Source of the DNA: an uncultured Cohaesibacter sp.
GTDB taxonomy: Bacteria > Pseudomonadota > Alphaproteobacteria > Rhizobiales > Cohaesibacteraceae
Length of the DNA: 64,000 bases
Direction: 5' to 3'
Assembly: GCF_963676485.1 (NCBI RefSeq)
Contig: NZ_OY781114.1
Span: forward strand, 1 to 64,000
Part shown: piece by piece, positions 27,953 through 36,782 of the stretch
Numbering within the stretch: the first letter of the stretch is position 1
Layout: each line of letters starts with the position of its first letter
Made by a program: the position numbers and the translations under genes
The notes under the pieces: generated by a model
Database searches by the model: none
Told to the model about the DNA's origin: nothing
What the model saw: only the letters and a program-made list of their open reading frames with translations

Positions 27953-28630
27953 TCAATCGGGCTCCCGCAGGCTGTAGCCAGAACCGCGTACGGTCTGCAA
28001 CAGTGCAGGCTCAAATCCTTTGTCGATCTTGGAGCGCAACCGCGAGATATGCACATCGATCACGTTTGTCTGGGGATCGAAATGATAGTCCCAGACATTT
28101 TCAAGCAGCATCGTGCGGGTAACAACCTGACCGGCATTCTTCATAAGATACTCAAGCAGGCGAAATTCACGCGGCTGCAGCAGAATGGTCTCCCCCGCCC
28201 GTTTGACTGTGTGAGACAGACGATCCAGCTCCAGATCAGCAACGCGATAAGTTGTTTCGACTTCGCCGGGGTTGCGTCTGCGGGCCATGACTTCGATCCG
28301 CGCCAGCAACTCGGTAAAAGCATAAGGTTTGGTGAGATAGTCATCTCCACCCGCTCGTAGACCCGTTACACGGTCATCCACTTCACCGAGAGCGGACAGG
28401 ATCAAAACAGGGGTTACATCCCCCTCTTCGCGTCTCTGTTCAATGATGGATAGTCCATCGCGTTTTGGCAGCATACGATCAATAATCATGACGTCGTAGC
28501 CGCTTTTTTCGGCCATGTCATAGCCCAGATCGCCATCGGCGGCATGTTCACAATGGTGCCCAGCCTCCTTGAGGCCCTTGGCAAGATAGGCGGCTGCCTC
28601 AATATCGTCTTCAATGATCAGGATGCGCAT
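27953..28630 (-). CDS. OmpR-family response regulator
   Basis: Response regulator of 225 residues. Start at the ATG ending at 28630 (GAGG seven bases upstream), giving the standard opening MRILIIEDD. Receiver domain 1-120 with D51 (DVMIIDRMLP), acidic pair D8-D9, and lysine in LTKPYAF. Winged-helix DNA-binding domain 130-225 (LLQPREFRLLEYLMKNAGQVVTRTMLLENVW; VIDVHISRLRSKIDK). Paired with the following kinase. Located just downstream of degP on the same strand but separated by a terminator, so it has its own promoter. It may control degP and other envelope genes, as CpxR does elsewhere; that is inference from position only. Confidence 0.93.
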   Translation of the reverse strand: MRILIIEDDIEAAAYLAKGLKEAGHHCEHAADGDLGYDMAEKSGYDVMIIDRMLPKRDGLSIIEQRREEGDVTPVLILSALGEVDDRVTGLRAGGDDYLTKPYAFTELLARIEVMARRRNPGEVETTYRVADLELDRLSHTVKRAGETILLQPREFRLLEYLMKNAGQVVTRTMLLENVWDYHFDPQTNVIDVHISRLRSKIDKGFEPALLQTVRGSGYSLREPD

Positions 28631-28801
28631 AATCTGCCTCGTTGCTTCTGGCCTGTCCACCTTACTCGCGGCCTCATATCTGAGTGCCCCACGCAAGTTC
28701 CCTTGACTGGTCTAGAGGATTATAACGAGCTTTGCCATTCAGCAAAGGTCGTTTAGAAGGAAAAGTCTGCCAAATCACAGGCTTGCTAAACGGTGGGGAA
28801 A

Positions 28802-28825
28802 GAAGGGAGCATTAATGCCCCCTTC
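28802..28825 (-). terminator. Terminator after degP
   Basis: Arms GAAGGGAGCAT and ATGCCCCCTTC with one mismatch form a hairpin 28 bases beyond the degP stop on the minus strand, followed by TTT and then C-rich sequence. The short T-run makes it a moderate terminator. Confidence 0.6.
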
Positions 28826-28852
28826 TCTAAAGTTCGGATCTTGCGGTTAAGC

Positions 28853-30364
28853 CTATTTTTTGAGTGGCAGTCCAACAAAACGGATGCCAGCGTCGGTCTT
28901 GATGCGCATCAGGATGGTTTTACGACCATTGTCCTTGGCTGCCTCGACGCTTTTCTTGACATCAGCGATGCTTTCAACCTGTTTGCCACCCACTGACTGA
29001 ATAACGTCACCACGGGACAGCCCTTTTTCAGCAGCCGGTCCGTCAGGATCAACGCTGGTAATGACAAGACCTTCATCGCTTGACTGCAGATTCATGCCGA
29101 ACTGGTCAAGCTCTGCCGGTGCGCCTGGCTGCTGAGAAGCCCCACTGGCGTTGGAAGCAACCTCTTCAGGATAGATGCCAAGGTGAACCGTCAGTTTGAT
29201 TTCCTTGTCTTCACGCCAGATAGTCAGCACTACATCGGAATCCGGATCTGCACGACCGATATGCCGGGCCAGCTCGCGGGTATTCTTGACCTCGTCGCCA
29301 TCAACGGCAAGGATCACATCTCCAACCTTAACACCTGCCTTGAAGGCCGGAGCGGTTTCATCTGTGCTGGTAACCATCGCACCGGACGCATCAGCAAGGC
29401 CAAGGCTATCGGCGATATCTTGGGTGACATTCTGAATATGAACACCGAGCCAACCGCGTTTGACTTTGCCACCATGCTGCAAGTCGTTGATCACATCTTT
29501 GGCGACGCCCGCAGGAATAGCGAAAGCAATACCAACGTTGCCACCTGATGGGGAATAGATTGCGGTGTTGATGCCAATCACCTCACCATTGAGGTTAAAG
29601 GTTGGGCCACCGGAGTTCCCCTTGTTCACCGCAGCGTCAATCTGGATGAAGCTTTCATAATTCTTGGCGCTGATATCACGACCGTCAGCCGAGATAATAC
29701 CGGCAGTTACCGTACCACCAAGGCCGAACGGGTTGCCTACAGCCAATACCCATGAGCCTACAGCAGGCAGACTGTCTGCAAATTTCACATATTTGAACTT
29801 GCGATCCGGATTCTTGACCTTCAGAAGAGCAAGATCAGATTTTTCATCGGATCCAACCAGGTCGGCATCCAGCTTGGTCCCGTCATCCATGACGAGGACA
29901 AATTCCACACCCTTGTCGACCACATGGTGGTTGGTTACGACATAGCCGTCTTCAGAAATGAAGAAACCGGATCCCTGCGCCTGTGCATAGTGAGGAACGG
30001 CACGTTTCTTGTTCTGATCGCCCTTCTCATCTTCATCGCCAAAGCGACGGAAGAAACGGTTGAAGGGGTGATCCTTTGGCAGGTCTTTGAATTCAGGAAA
30101 TCCTGGAATGGAAAAATTCTGAATGTTCTGCGGTTCGATTTCGGTTTTCACCTGCACAGACACAACAGCAGGTTTGACTGCCTTCACCACATTGGTGAAA
30201 TCAACTGGCTGCGCTGGCGCTGTCACCTGAACCGGTTCAGCGTTCGCAGCTGGCTGTCCGGTTATCAAGGTTGGAACAGTGGCTCCAGCAACGACGCCCA
30301 GACACAGGGCGGACGCCAACAAGGTGGTCTTTACTGACACATGTTTGAACTTGGATTTGGTCAT
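28853..30364 (-). CDS. degP: Periplasmic serine protease/chaperone DegP (Do family)
   Basis: HtrA/DegQ-type protease of 503 residues that degrades or refolds damaged envelope proteins. Start at the ATG ending at 30364, after GGAGA. The N-terminal 42 residues are a signal peptide. The trypsin-like domain has H147 (TNHHVVD), D177 (SDLALLK) and S251 (GNSGGP), all intact. Two PDZ domains follow (GWLGVHIQNVTQ; QFGMNLQSSDEGLVITSV). A charged, variable LA loop (residues 95-125, rich in K, D and E) replaces the Q-linker. It is followed downstream by a two-component system and preceded by an Hsp70-like gene. A 14-bp palindrome (GAATTG-TT-CAATTC, 30427-30440) lies 63 bases upstream of the start and may be a regulator site. 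Confidence 0.96.
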   Translation of the reverse strand: MTKSKFKHVSVKTTLLASALCLGVVAGATVPTLITGQPAANAEPVQVTAPAQPVDFTNVVKAVKPAVVSVQVKTEIEPQNIQNFSIPGFPEFKDLPKDHPFNRFFRRFGDEDEKGDQNKKRAVPHYAQAQGSGFFISEDGYVVTNHHVVDKGVEFVLVMDDGTKLDADLVGSDEKSDLALLKVKNPDRKFKYVKFADSLPAVGSWVLAVGNPFGLGGTVTAGIISADGRDISAKNYESFIQIDAAVNKGNSGGPTFNLNGEVIGINTAIYSPSGGNVGIAFAIPAGVAKDVINDLQHGGKVKRGWLGVHIQNVTQDIADSLGLADASGAMVTSTDETAPAFKAGVKVGDVILAVDGDEVKNTRELARHIGRADPDSDVVLTIWREDKEIKLTVHLGIYPEEVASNASGASQQPGAPAELDQFGMNLQSSDEGLVITSVDPDGPAAEKGLSRGDVIQSVGGKQVESIADVKKSVEAAKDNGRKTILMRIKTDAGIRFVGLPLKK

Positions 30365-30716
30365 CAAGGGTCTCCGCTCATTTTCTGCTCTGGCGCCCAT
30401 CAAGGCAGGGGTCAGAGTATCCTAGTGAATTGTTCAATTCTTTTCATAAAGGCAAAGCGCTGGTCGTTCTCAAAAAGAGCCGCGCTCATTGCGCCTGTTT
30501 GCGATGCCTAATTTTATATGAGGGAAAATTGGCCAGATACGAGCCATTTGAATTAAAGATGCGTAATGTTAAAGAAGTCAATATTTATTATACAAATCAT
30601 ATAGTTAAAGGAATTTTTGCAACCGGTTATCAAAAATCCGTTACCAGCATTGTGATGGGCAGACACATTTGGGCACTCTTTTGCCACAATTCTCAAGCGC
30701 CCAAACGTGTGCAATG
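30365..30716. other. 352-base AT-rich gap upstream of degP
   Basis: This holds the degP promoter region. The clearest element is the palindrome GAATTG-TT-CAATTC at 30427-30440. An open frame of about 97 codons on the plus strand (TTG start, no ribosome site, unusual composition) is not supported. No terminator for the Hsp70-like gene that ends at 30717 is evident. Confidence 0.35.
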
Positions 30717-31982
30717 CTACTGAAACCGCCTTTGAGCTTCCAGAGCCAGACCGATTCCCACAGAGCCAAAGGCATCCCCTTCAATGATCCGGGCATTAGG
30801 AACCATGGCTGTAAGGCTCTGTCGGATAAAGGGAACCTTGGTAGATCCTCCGGTCAGAAACACAGCAGAAATCTGATCGCCGGAAAGAGACGCCATAGTA
30901 AGGGCATCAGAAATTGTCTGCTTAATGCGTTCCGTGCCATCTTCGAGGCTATCGATCAGATCAGCGCGCGAAATGGACGCAACAAGGTCCCGCTCGACAA
31001 AAGTCAGCGGCAGCTCTGTTTTATCTTGATCGGACAGAGTCACTTTGCTGCTTTCAACAGAAAGGGCCAGTTTGTGACCTTCACGCAGTTCGAGCAGTTG
31101 CAGCAGTCGATCAAGCAAATGAGGTTCTTTGGCTTCTTTGCGCAAATAGCGCAATTCGCTATGCGTCTTGTGATCGTAGAGAAAGTTGATCTTCTGCCAT
31201 GTTGCCAAGTCATGATAGTAGCCGACCGGCATAAGGCGACCTTCCTTCAGCATCGGGCTTTGATACCCAAGCAAAGGCATGACGCGGGCAAGCGACAACC
31301 AGCGATCAAAATCCGTTCCGCCAATATGGATACCTGTATTGGCCAAAATCTGATTGCGGGAATCTGCTGAGTGTTTTTCCTGGATGCTCGGCAAGACCTT
31401 CAGGATGGTAAAGTCGGATGTACCACCGCCAATATCAATGATGAGCGCAATCTCTTCGCGCTCGGCAACCTGCTGGAAATCCCGCGCAGCAGCCACAGGT
31501 TCATATTCGAACTCGATATCCGTAAAGCCGATATCCTGCGCAATGGATCGCATGGTCTGCTCGGCTTCCTTGTCAGCATCAGGATTGTAATCAACGAAAA
31601 AGACCGGACGCCCCATAACGACATGCGTAAGTTCGTTGTCAATCAAAGCTTCTGCCTTGGCCTTCATATGGCTGAGAAAGAGCCCCAAGACAGCAGTGAA
31701 GGGTTTGCGCTCGCTGCCCACCATTGTGAAGTCCTGCATGGTGGGTGTCCCCAAAATTGACTTGAGCGCACGCATCATGCGCCCTTCCCCACCTTCCAGA
31801 TAAGTCTGGATAGCATCCCGTCCGAAATGAACGTCATGCTCCTCAAAGTCAAAAAAGAGAGCAGAAGGAATGGTTACATCGTTACCTTCAACAGGAACAA
31901 GCACCGCCTTGTCTTGCTGGAAAAGCCCTAATGTCGAGTTCGATGTTCCAAAATCCAGCCCACAGAAAATCGGTTTCGCCAT
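30717..31982 (-). CDS. Hsp70-family ATPase, YegD-like
   Basis: Cytoplasmic DnaK-like protein of 421 residues, containing only the actin-fold ATPase and lacking the DnaK substrate-binding and lid domains. Phosphate-1 motif GLDFGTSNSTLG at residues 8-19, phosphate-2 motif IDIGGGTSDFT, and adenosine motif LTGGSTKVPF are all intact. The ATG ending at 31982 follows AAGGATGGG; an upstream frame extension starts without support. It resembles the YegD group of Hsp70 relatives, whose substrates are poorly known. It lies between the cytochrome c maturation genes and degP, where related genomes usually have ccmH next to degP. Role in folding or quality control is inferred from family alone. Confidence 0.88.
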   Translation of the reverse strand: MAKPIFCGLDFGTSNSTLGLFQQDKAVLVPVEGNDVTIPSALFFDFEEHDVHFGRDAIQTYLEGGEGRMMRALKSILGTPTMQDFTMVGSERKPFTAVLGLFLSHMKAKAEALIDNELTHVVMGRPVFFVDYNPDADKEAEQTMRSIAQDIGFTDIEFEYEPVAAARDFQQVAEREEIALIIDIGGGTSDFTILKVLPSIQEKHSADSRNQILANTGIHIGGTDFDRWLSLARVMPLLGYQSPMLKEGRLMPVGYYHDLATWQKINFLYDHKTHSELRYLRKEAKEPHLLDRLLQLLELREGHKLALSVESSKVTLSDQDKTELPLTFVERDLVASISRADLIDSLEDGTERIKQTISDALTMASLSGDQISAVFLTGGSTKVPFIRQSLTAMVPNARIIEGDAFGSVGIGLALEAQRRFQ

Positions 31983-32194
31983 TGTCCCATCCTTCCTCGC
32001 ACCATTGCTCAAACAAACAGGCACCCGAAGTCGAACGTCGGGCGCCTGAGCAGGCGGGAGTATCACGAAGCGAATGGATTTAAAAGGGGATTTTGCAGCT
32101 ATTGACCAGTTCCCAGCAGGAAAGGCAGAAAGACCATTGTGACTGCAAGAAAATGCAATCCACAGCCTGCATCACGTTCCTCTAGTAAGCTGCA

Positions 32195-32719
32195 TCAGTC
32201 CTTACTGTCGTCGGAAAGGATCGCGTTCAACCGTTCCTGTTCCGCCTCGCTCAAATGGCTCTGCCCTTCCACCTCTGCTTTTTGCGCAATTATTCGATTG
32301 CGACGATAGAAGAGAAAAATTGCCATTACGCCCATGATCAGCACAAAGGGAGCAAAGGCCCAGAGCAGCAAGTTCTTTGACGAAAAAGACGGCTTCAGCA
32401 AAACAAATTCGCCATAGCGATCCACGAGGAAGCTTTTGACCTGCTTGTCACTATCGCCCTTTGAAAGGCGCTCCCGTACGAGAATACGCAGATCTCTTGC
32501 CAAAGGTGCGTTGGAATCATCGATCGACTGGTTTTGGCAGACCAGACAGCGCAACCCTTCCGAAATTTCTCGCGCACGGGCTTCAAGCTGGGGATCTTTC
32601 AGCATCTCATCCGGATTGACAGCATAAGCCGGAGCCATAACCAACTGAAACGAAAGAGCCAGCAGAAAGGCAGCAATCAGCCGGGACACAACGCGGGGCT
32701 GGAGAGAAAATTTCATCAT
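32195..32719 (-). CDS. ccmH: Cytochrome c maturation protein CcmH/CycL
   Basis: Periplasmic thiol reductase component of 174 residues that keeps apocytochrome c haem-binding cysteines reduced for ligation. Signal peptide at 1-33, then the conserved LRCLVCQN motif with C58 and C61, and a C-terminal membrane anchor at about 115-137. This is the short, single-domain CcmH (CycL) of alphaproteobacteria, with the TPR part encoded separately as CcmI. Last gene of the ccmIEFH run; its start is 34 bases after the CcmF stop, so the genes are cotranscribed. Confidence 0.96.
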   Translation of the reverse strand: MMKFSLQPRVVSRLIAAFLLALSFQLVMAPAYAVNPDEMLKDPQLEARAREISEGLRCLVCQNQSIDDSNAPLARDLRILVRERLSKGDSDKQVKSFLVDRYGEFVLLKPSFSSKNLLLWAFAPFVLIMGVMAIFLFYRRNRIIAQKAEVEGQSHLSEAEQERLNAILSDDSKD

Positions 32720-32753
32720 TCCGAATCCTGTTTTCTATAGGACATGCCCATGT

Positions 32754-34739
32754 TTATGCTGTGCCTGCCGCCTGCTTTGCACGCCCTTTGCGAGCTGGCG
32801 CTCCAATACGCAGGCGTCTGTCAGAGATGGAGAAACATCCCCCAATGAACATAACAACACATCCAAGCCAGATAAACGTGACCCACGGCTTATAATAGAT
32901 TCGCACTCCAATGCCGTTCTCTCCCTGAGAATCCCCCAAAGAGAGGTAGAGCTGGGTTACGCCGCCAATGGTATGGATCGCAGTTTCCGTCGTAGGCATG
33001 TTACGCGATGTATAAATACGCTTGGCTGGATGCAGTTCAGCAACCGGCTGGCCACCCTTGGTCACCTGGAACGCACCAATCAAATCAACATAGTTGAATT
33101 CAGAATGCTCTCTGAACCCATCAAGCTTGAAGGTATAGCCGGAAATGGAGGTCTGATCGCCAGGCTTCATCACCAGAATATCTTCTGTCTGATAAGAGCT
33201 TGCTACAATCAGCCCAAGCAAGGTCATGCCAAGGCCAAAGTGGCCCAAAGCAGCTCCGAACACCGTTCTGGGCAAACCGACCAGACGAGAGAAAGACTTG
33301 CGCAGCGAGAGTTTAAAAAGGCCAATGCGCAGCTGTATTTCAGCCAAGGCCCCAACCATGACCCAAACCGCAAGGCCTATGCCCAGAGGAGCAAGTGCAC
33401 TGCCTCCATTGATAAGGGCATAGCAGAGGACAGTGACGAATATAGCGGCGCCCAAGGCAATGAAAAGCCTCTGCATCGCCGCAAAAAGATCCCCTCTCTT
33501 CCAAGCCAACAGAGGGCCAACAGGTACAGCAATCAACAACGGAACCATCATCGGACCGAATGTGGCATTAAAGAAGGGTGCTCCGACCGAGATCTTGGCA
33601 CCTGTCGTGGCCTCAAGGGCCAGAGGATAAAGGGTCCCGACGAGAACGGCTGCCGTCGCTGCTGACAGGAACAGGTTGTTGAGTACCAGCGAGCCCTCTC
33701 TGGAGATAGGCGAAAAGACGCCGCCCTGTTTCAGCATGGGAGCTCGCCAAGCAAACAGAGACAACCCACCTCCGATGAAAGTGACCAGCAAAATCAGGAT
33801 AAAGACACCGCGCGACGGATCGGTTGCGAACGCATGCACCGAGGTTAGAACACCAGAACGCACCAGAAATGTTCCCAGAAGCGAAAGGGAGAAGGTCAGG
33901 ATGGAAAGCAGAATGGTCCAGACTTTCAATGCCCCTCGCTTTTCCATCACGATGGCAGAGTGAAGAAGCGCCGTGCCGCTTAGCCATGGCATGAATGAGG
34001 CATTTTCAACGGGGTCCCAGAACCAGTAGCCACCCCAGCCAAGCTCATAATATGCCCAATAAGACCCCATGGCGATACCCAGCGTAAGGAGGCCCCATGC
34101 AACAATGACCCATGGACGCACCCAACGCGCCCAAGCGGCATCAATCCTGCCTTCCAGCAGAGCCGCAATGGAAAAGGCAAAAGCAATCGAAAAACCAACA
34201 TAGCCCAGATAGAGCAGCGGCGGATGGATCGCCAGCCCAACATCCTGCAGGATCGGATTGAGGTCGCGCCCTTCGATTGGTGCATTTGCAATGCGATGGA
34301 ACGGGTTTGAGGTCAGCAATACAAAGAGAAGGAAAGCAGCCGTAATCCAGCCCTGCACAGCCAACGTATTGGCCTTAAGCTTTGGCGGAAGGTTACGCCC
34401 GAAAGCACCAACCAAAGCGCTGAAGATCACAAGAATGAACACCCAAAGCAGCATCGACCCTTCATGGTTCCCCCAAACCGAAGTAAATTTGAAAAGCAAC
34501 GGCATTGTGGAGTGGCTATTTTCCCAGACATTCTCTACCGAGAAATCCGAAGTTACATAGGCACTGGTCAAGGCAGCAAATGCCAGCCCGACAAACAGGA
34601 ATTGCATAATTGCTATCGGACTGGCAACTGCCATCAGGCGGCTATCATTGGTCTGAGCGCCCCAGATTGGAACAACCGACTGAATCAGCGCCAGGGCGAG
34701 AGCAAGCACAAGCATGAAATGGCCCAGCTCGATGATCAT
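32754..34739 (-). CDS. ccmF: Cytochrome c haem lyase subunit CcmF/CycK
   Basis: Polytopic inner-membrane protein of 661 residues that ligates haem from CcmE to apocytochrome c. The haem-handling motif WGGYWFWDPVENASFMPWL is present at roughly residues 235-255, as are many hydrophobic segments and the large periplasmic loop near the C-terminus. I start at the ATG ending at 34739 (MIIELGHFMLVLALALAL) since GGGGAA lies 8 bases upstream; an upstream ATG two codons earlier is too close to the site. It is followed by ccmH after 34 bases and preceded by ccmE after about 107 bases. Confidence 0.97.
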   Translation of the reverse strand: MIIELGHFMLVLALALALIQSVVPIWGAQTNDSRLMAVASPIAIMQFLFVGLAFAALTSAYVTSDFSVENVWENSHSTMPLLFKFTSVWGNHEGSMLLWVFILVIFSALVGAFGRNLPPKLKANTLAVQGWITAAFLLFVLLTSNPFHRIANAPIEGRDLNPILQDVGLAIHPPLLYLGYVGFSIAFAFSIAALLEGRIDAAWARWVRPWVIVAWGLLTLGIAMGSYWAYYELGWGGYWFWDPVENASFMPWLSGTALLHSAIVMEKRGALKVWTILLSILTFSLSLLGTFLVRSGVLTSVHAFATDPSRGVFILILLVTFIGGGLSLFAWRAPMLKQGGVFSPISREGSLVLNNLFLSAATAAVLVGTLYPLALEATTGAKISVGAPFFNATFGPMMVPLLIAVPVGPLLAWKRGDLFAAMQRLFIALGAAIFVTVLCYALINGGSALAPLGIGLAVWVMVGALAEIQLRIGLFKLSLRKSFSRLVGLPRTVFGAALGHFGLGMTLLGLIVASSYQTEDILVMKPGDQTSISGYTFKLDGFREHSEFNYVDLIGAFQVTKGGQPVAELHPAKRIYTSRNMPTTETAIHTIGGVTQLYLSLGDSQGENGIGVRIYYKPWVTFIWLGCVVMFIGGCFSISDRRLRIGAPARKGRAKQAAGTA

Positions 34740-34846
34740 GAACATTTCCCCTTTTGTCGGCACTCTTGTGCGCCATCCAATGCTATTGCCTTATTGGCAT
34801 TGAGCCAACAAATACAATCTTGTCAGCTTGGACTTTCGTGTAAACC

Positions 34847-35302
34847 TTAGTTTGTCTGAACCTTGCCATAGCTGTCTTGCCAATGGCCCTGCTCTTTCAG
34901 GGCATCAGCCACTTCTCGCGGCATATAGTTCTCGTCATGCTTGGCCAGCACCGTATCGGCGGCAAAAGATCCGTCGGAACTCAGCATCCCTTCCGTCACA
35001 ACCCCCTGCCCCTCACGAAACAGATCGGGCAAAATACCTGCGTAAGCCACTTTTATTTCGGCTCCGCCATCGGTGACAACAAAAGATACATGGGCCTTAT
35101 CTGTTCGCTCAACAGATTCCTCTTTAACCAAACCACCAAGTCGAATGCGCTGGCCTGGCGTGACACCTTTCTCAGCAATCTCCGATGGGCTCATGAAAAA
35201 GGTAATCTGATTTTGCAAAGCGAACAAAATCAAACCGACAGCGGCAAAGAGAACAGCTCCCGCAGCCCCGATCAACATCATCCTTTTTTGCTTTCTCGAC
35301 AT
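34847..35302 (-). CDS. ccmE: Haem chaperone CcmE/CycJ
   Basis: Periplasmic haem chaperone of 151 residues anchored by an N-terminal membrane segment (about 9-29). It receives haem from CcmC/CcmABD and passes it to CcmF. The covalent haem-binding histidine is H122 in the [10 protein letters not shown] motif, intact. OB-fold sequence patterns ([32 protein letters not shown]) are typical. Start codon follows GAGG by 8 bases. Middle gene of the ccmIEFH group. The ccmABCDG genes are not in this window. Confidence 0.97.
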   Translation of the reverse strand: MSRKQKRMMLIGAAGAVLFAAVGLILFALQNQITFFMSPSEIAEKGVTPGQRIRLGGLVKEESVERTDKAHVSFVVTDGGAEIKVAYAGILPDLFREGQGVVTEGMLSSDGSFAADTVLAKHDENYMPREVADALKEQGHWQDSYGKVQTN

Positions 35303-35383
35303 AAACAGATCCTCTTTGTCACTCTGTATTTATGGCCTGCCAATAGGGGCTAGCCGTTGATTGAGTATTCATCATCAAACAAG

Positions 35384-36583
35384 CTATTGATCGATAGATA
35401 CGCCCAAGGAACGTGCTGCAGCTTTGACCTTCTCGAGGCCATCGACATCAGACTGAAGCGCATCAAGCGCACGTGTCACGGTTTTCGCGGCCATGTCAGG
35501 GCGATTAAGCACAAGCTCGGACCTTATAAGGCGGACCCACTCATCTGCAGTGCCTCCCTCGGAATTGAGACGGTCAGCAAGATTGGCAACCATTCCCTTG
35601 ATCATCTGCTGTCTGTCTTCTACGGTCATCTCGGCGGCGTTATCGACATCTTCTTTGGATGGACCAGCCAATGGAGCCTGAGCTGCTTCACCGTTATCTG
35701 TAGAGCCAGCAGCAACACGCTTTTGTAGTGCAGCTATCTGCTCATTTGCAAAAGGTATCCATGGGGCATCCTCAGCAGAATCTGCAATAAGCGCCCGCCA
35801 CTTTTCAATTGCATCTTTCACTTCCCCTGATTGACCCTCAGCGATCGCAAGGAAAAAGCGGGGTTTGGGTGCAGTTGCATCCAGAAGGTTGGCCCGTTGA
35901 AACAGTTCGCGCGCTTCATCATTAACGACACCAGCATTTTGAATGACCAGTACCTCGCCAAGATCCGATAATATGTCGACGCTTTCTCCCTCAAGGCGAA
36001 GGATATTTCTGTAAGCCTGAATGGCTTCATCGGTGCGCCGCATACGGGCATAGACCGGCGCCATTCTCTTCCAGCCTTCCAGATCGTCTGGATTTGCGGC
36101 AAGTTTTCTTTCAGCCGAAGCGACAAGCTCTGTCAGGCTCTGAGCCTCAGGAGGCTTTGAAAGACGGGAGAGCAAAGGCTGGCTCGGCAGCTCTGGTGAG
36201 CCAAGCGTAAAATAGAGCCCTAGAGAAAGCAAAGGAATGAGAAGAGCAACGGCAACCACAACAAAGCGAAGATTTGACTTGCCACCTTCTGCTTGCGAGG
36301 CACTGGCTGTGGAAGCCGGATCTTTGAGGTTAGTGTCATACTCTTTTTCGAGGGCGTCCTGCGCACCAATCAATCGGCGTGCCACTTCAGCACGGGCTGA
36401 TTCTGCCTCGGCCTCGTCAATCAAACCGCGCTCGACGTCACCTTCAATTTCTTGCAACTGAGATTTATAGATCTTCAGGTCATAAGCGTCCGCGCTATCC
36501 AGTTCGCGCTCTTTGCGCATAAGGGGATAGATCACGATCGCAATGGTTACGAGCGTTAATACAACAGCGATTGTCCAAAACAT
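35384..36583 (-). CDS. ccmI: Cytochrome c biogenesis protein CcmI/CycH
   Basis: Apocytochrome c chaperone of 399 residues. Two membrane segments (about 3-21 and 108-130) flank a charged cytoplasmic loop with a leucine-zipper-like helix (LDSADAYDLKIYKSQLQEIE, then AEAESARAEVARRL). The periplasmic C-terminal part carries TPR repeats (DLEGWKRMAPVYARMRRTDEAIQAYRN; WIPFANEQIAALQKRV). It presents unfolded apocytochrome to the CcmF/H ligase. First gene of the group, 81 bases before ccmE. The promoter probably lies in the 200-base gap at 36584-36782. Confidence 0.94.
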   Translation of the reverse strand: MFWTIAVVLTLVTIAIVIYPLMRKERELDSADAYDLKIYKSQLQEIEGDVERGLIDEAEAESARAEVARRLIGAQDALEKEYDTNLKDPASTASASQAEGGKSNLRFVVVAVALLIPLLSLGLYFTLGSPELPSQPLLSRLSKPPEAQSLTELVASAERKLAANPDDLEGWKRMAPVYARMRRTDEAIQAYRNILRLEGESVDILSDLGEVLVIQNAGVVNDEARELFQRANLLDATAPKPRFFLAIAEGQSGEVKDAIEKWRALIADSAEDAPWIPFANEQIAALQKRVAAGSTDNGEAAQAPLAGPSKEDVDNAAEMTVEDRQQMIKGMVANLADRLNSEGGTADEWVRLIRSELVLNRPDMAAKTVTRALDALQSDVDGLEKVKAAARSLGVSIDQ

Positions 36584-36782
36584 ACAGGTCCAACTCTCAC
36601 ACTAGTCCACGCATGAGCATTTCCTATTTCGCTGAGAAGTCAAATTAACACATGTTCATCTAACAACAGGATCAGTCAGGAAAAGAACCTACATGAACAC
36701 GATTACAGAGTATCCGGCAATCATAGAGGGAAAACCAGCAGAGAGAGAGCTTTGTGAGAAGATACCCCTAAGGAAAGCACAA

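Noticed and set aside
30430-30723. 97-codon plus-strand frame in the degP upstream gap
   Set aside because: TTG start without ribosome site, odd composition, and it runs into the 3' end of the Hsp70-like gene.
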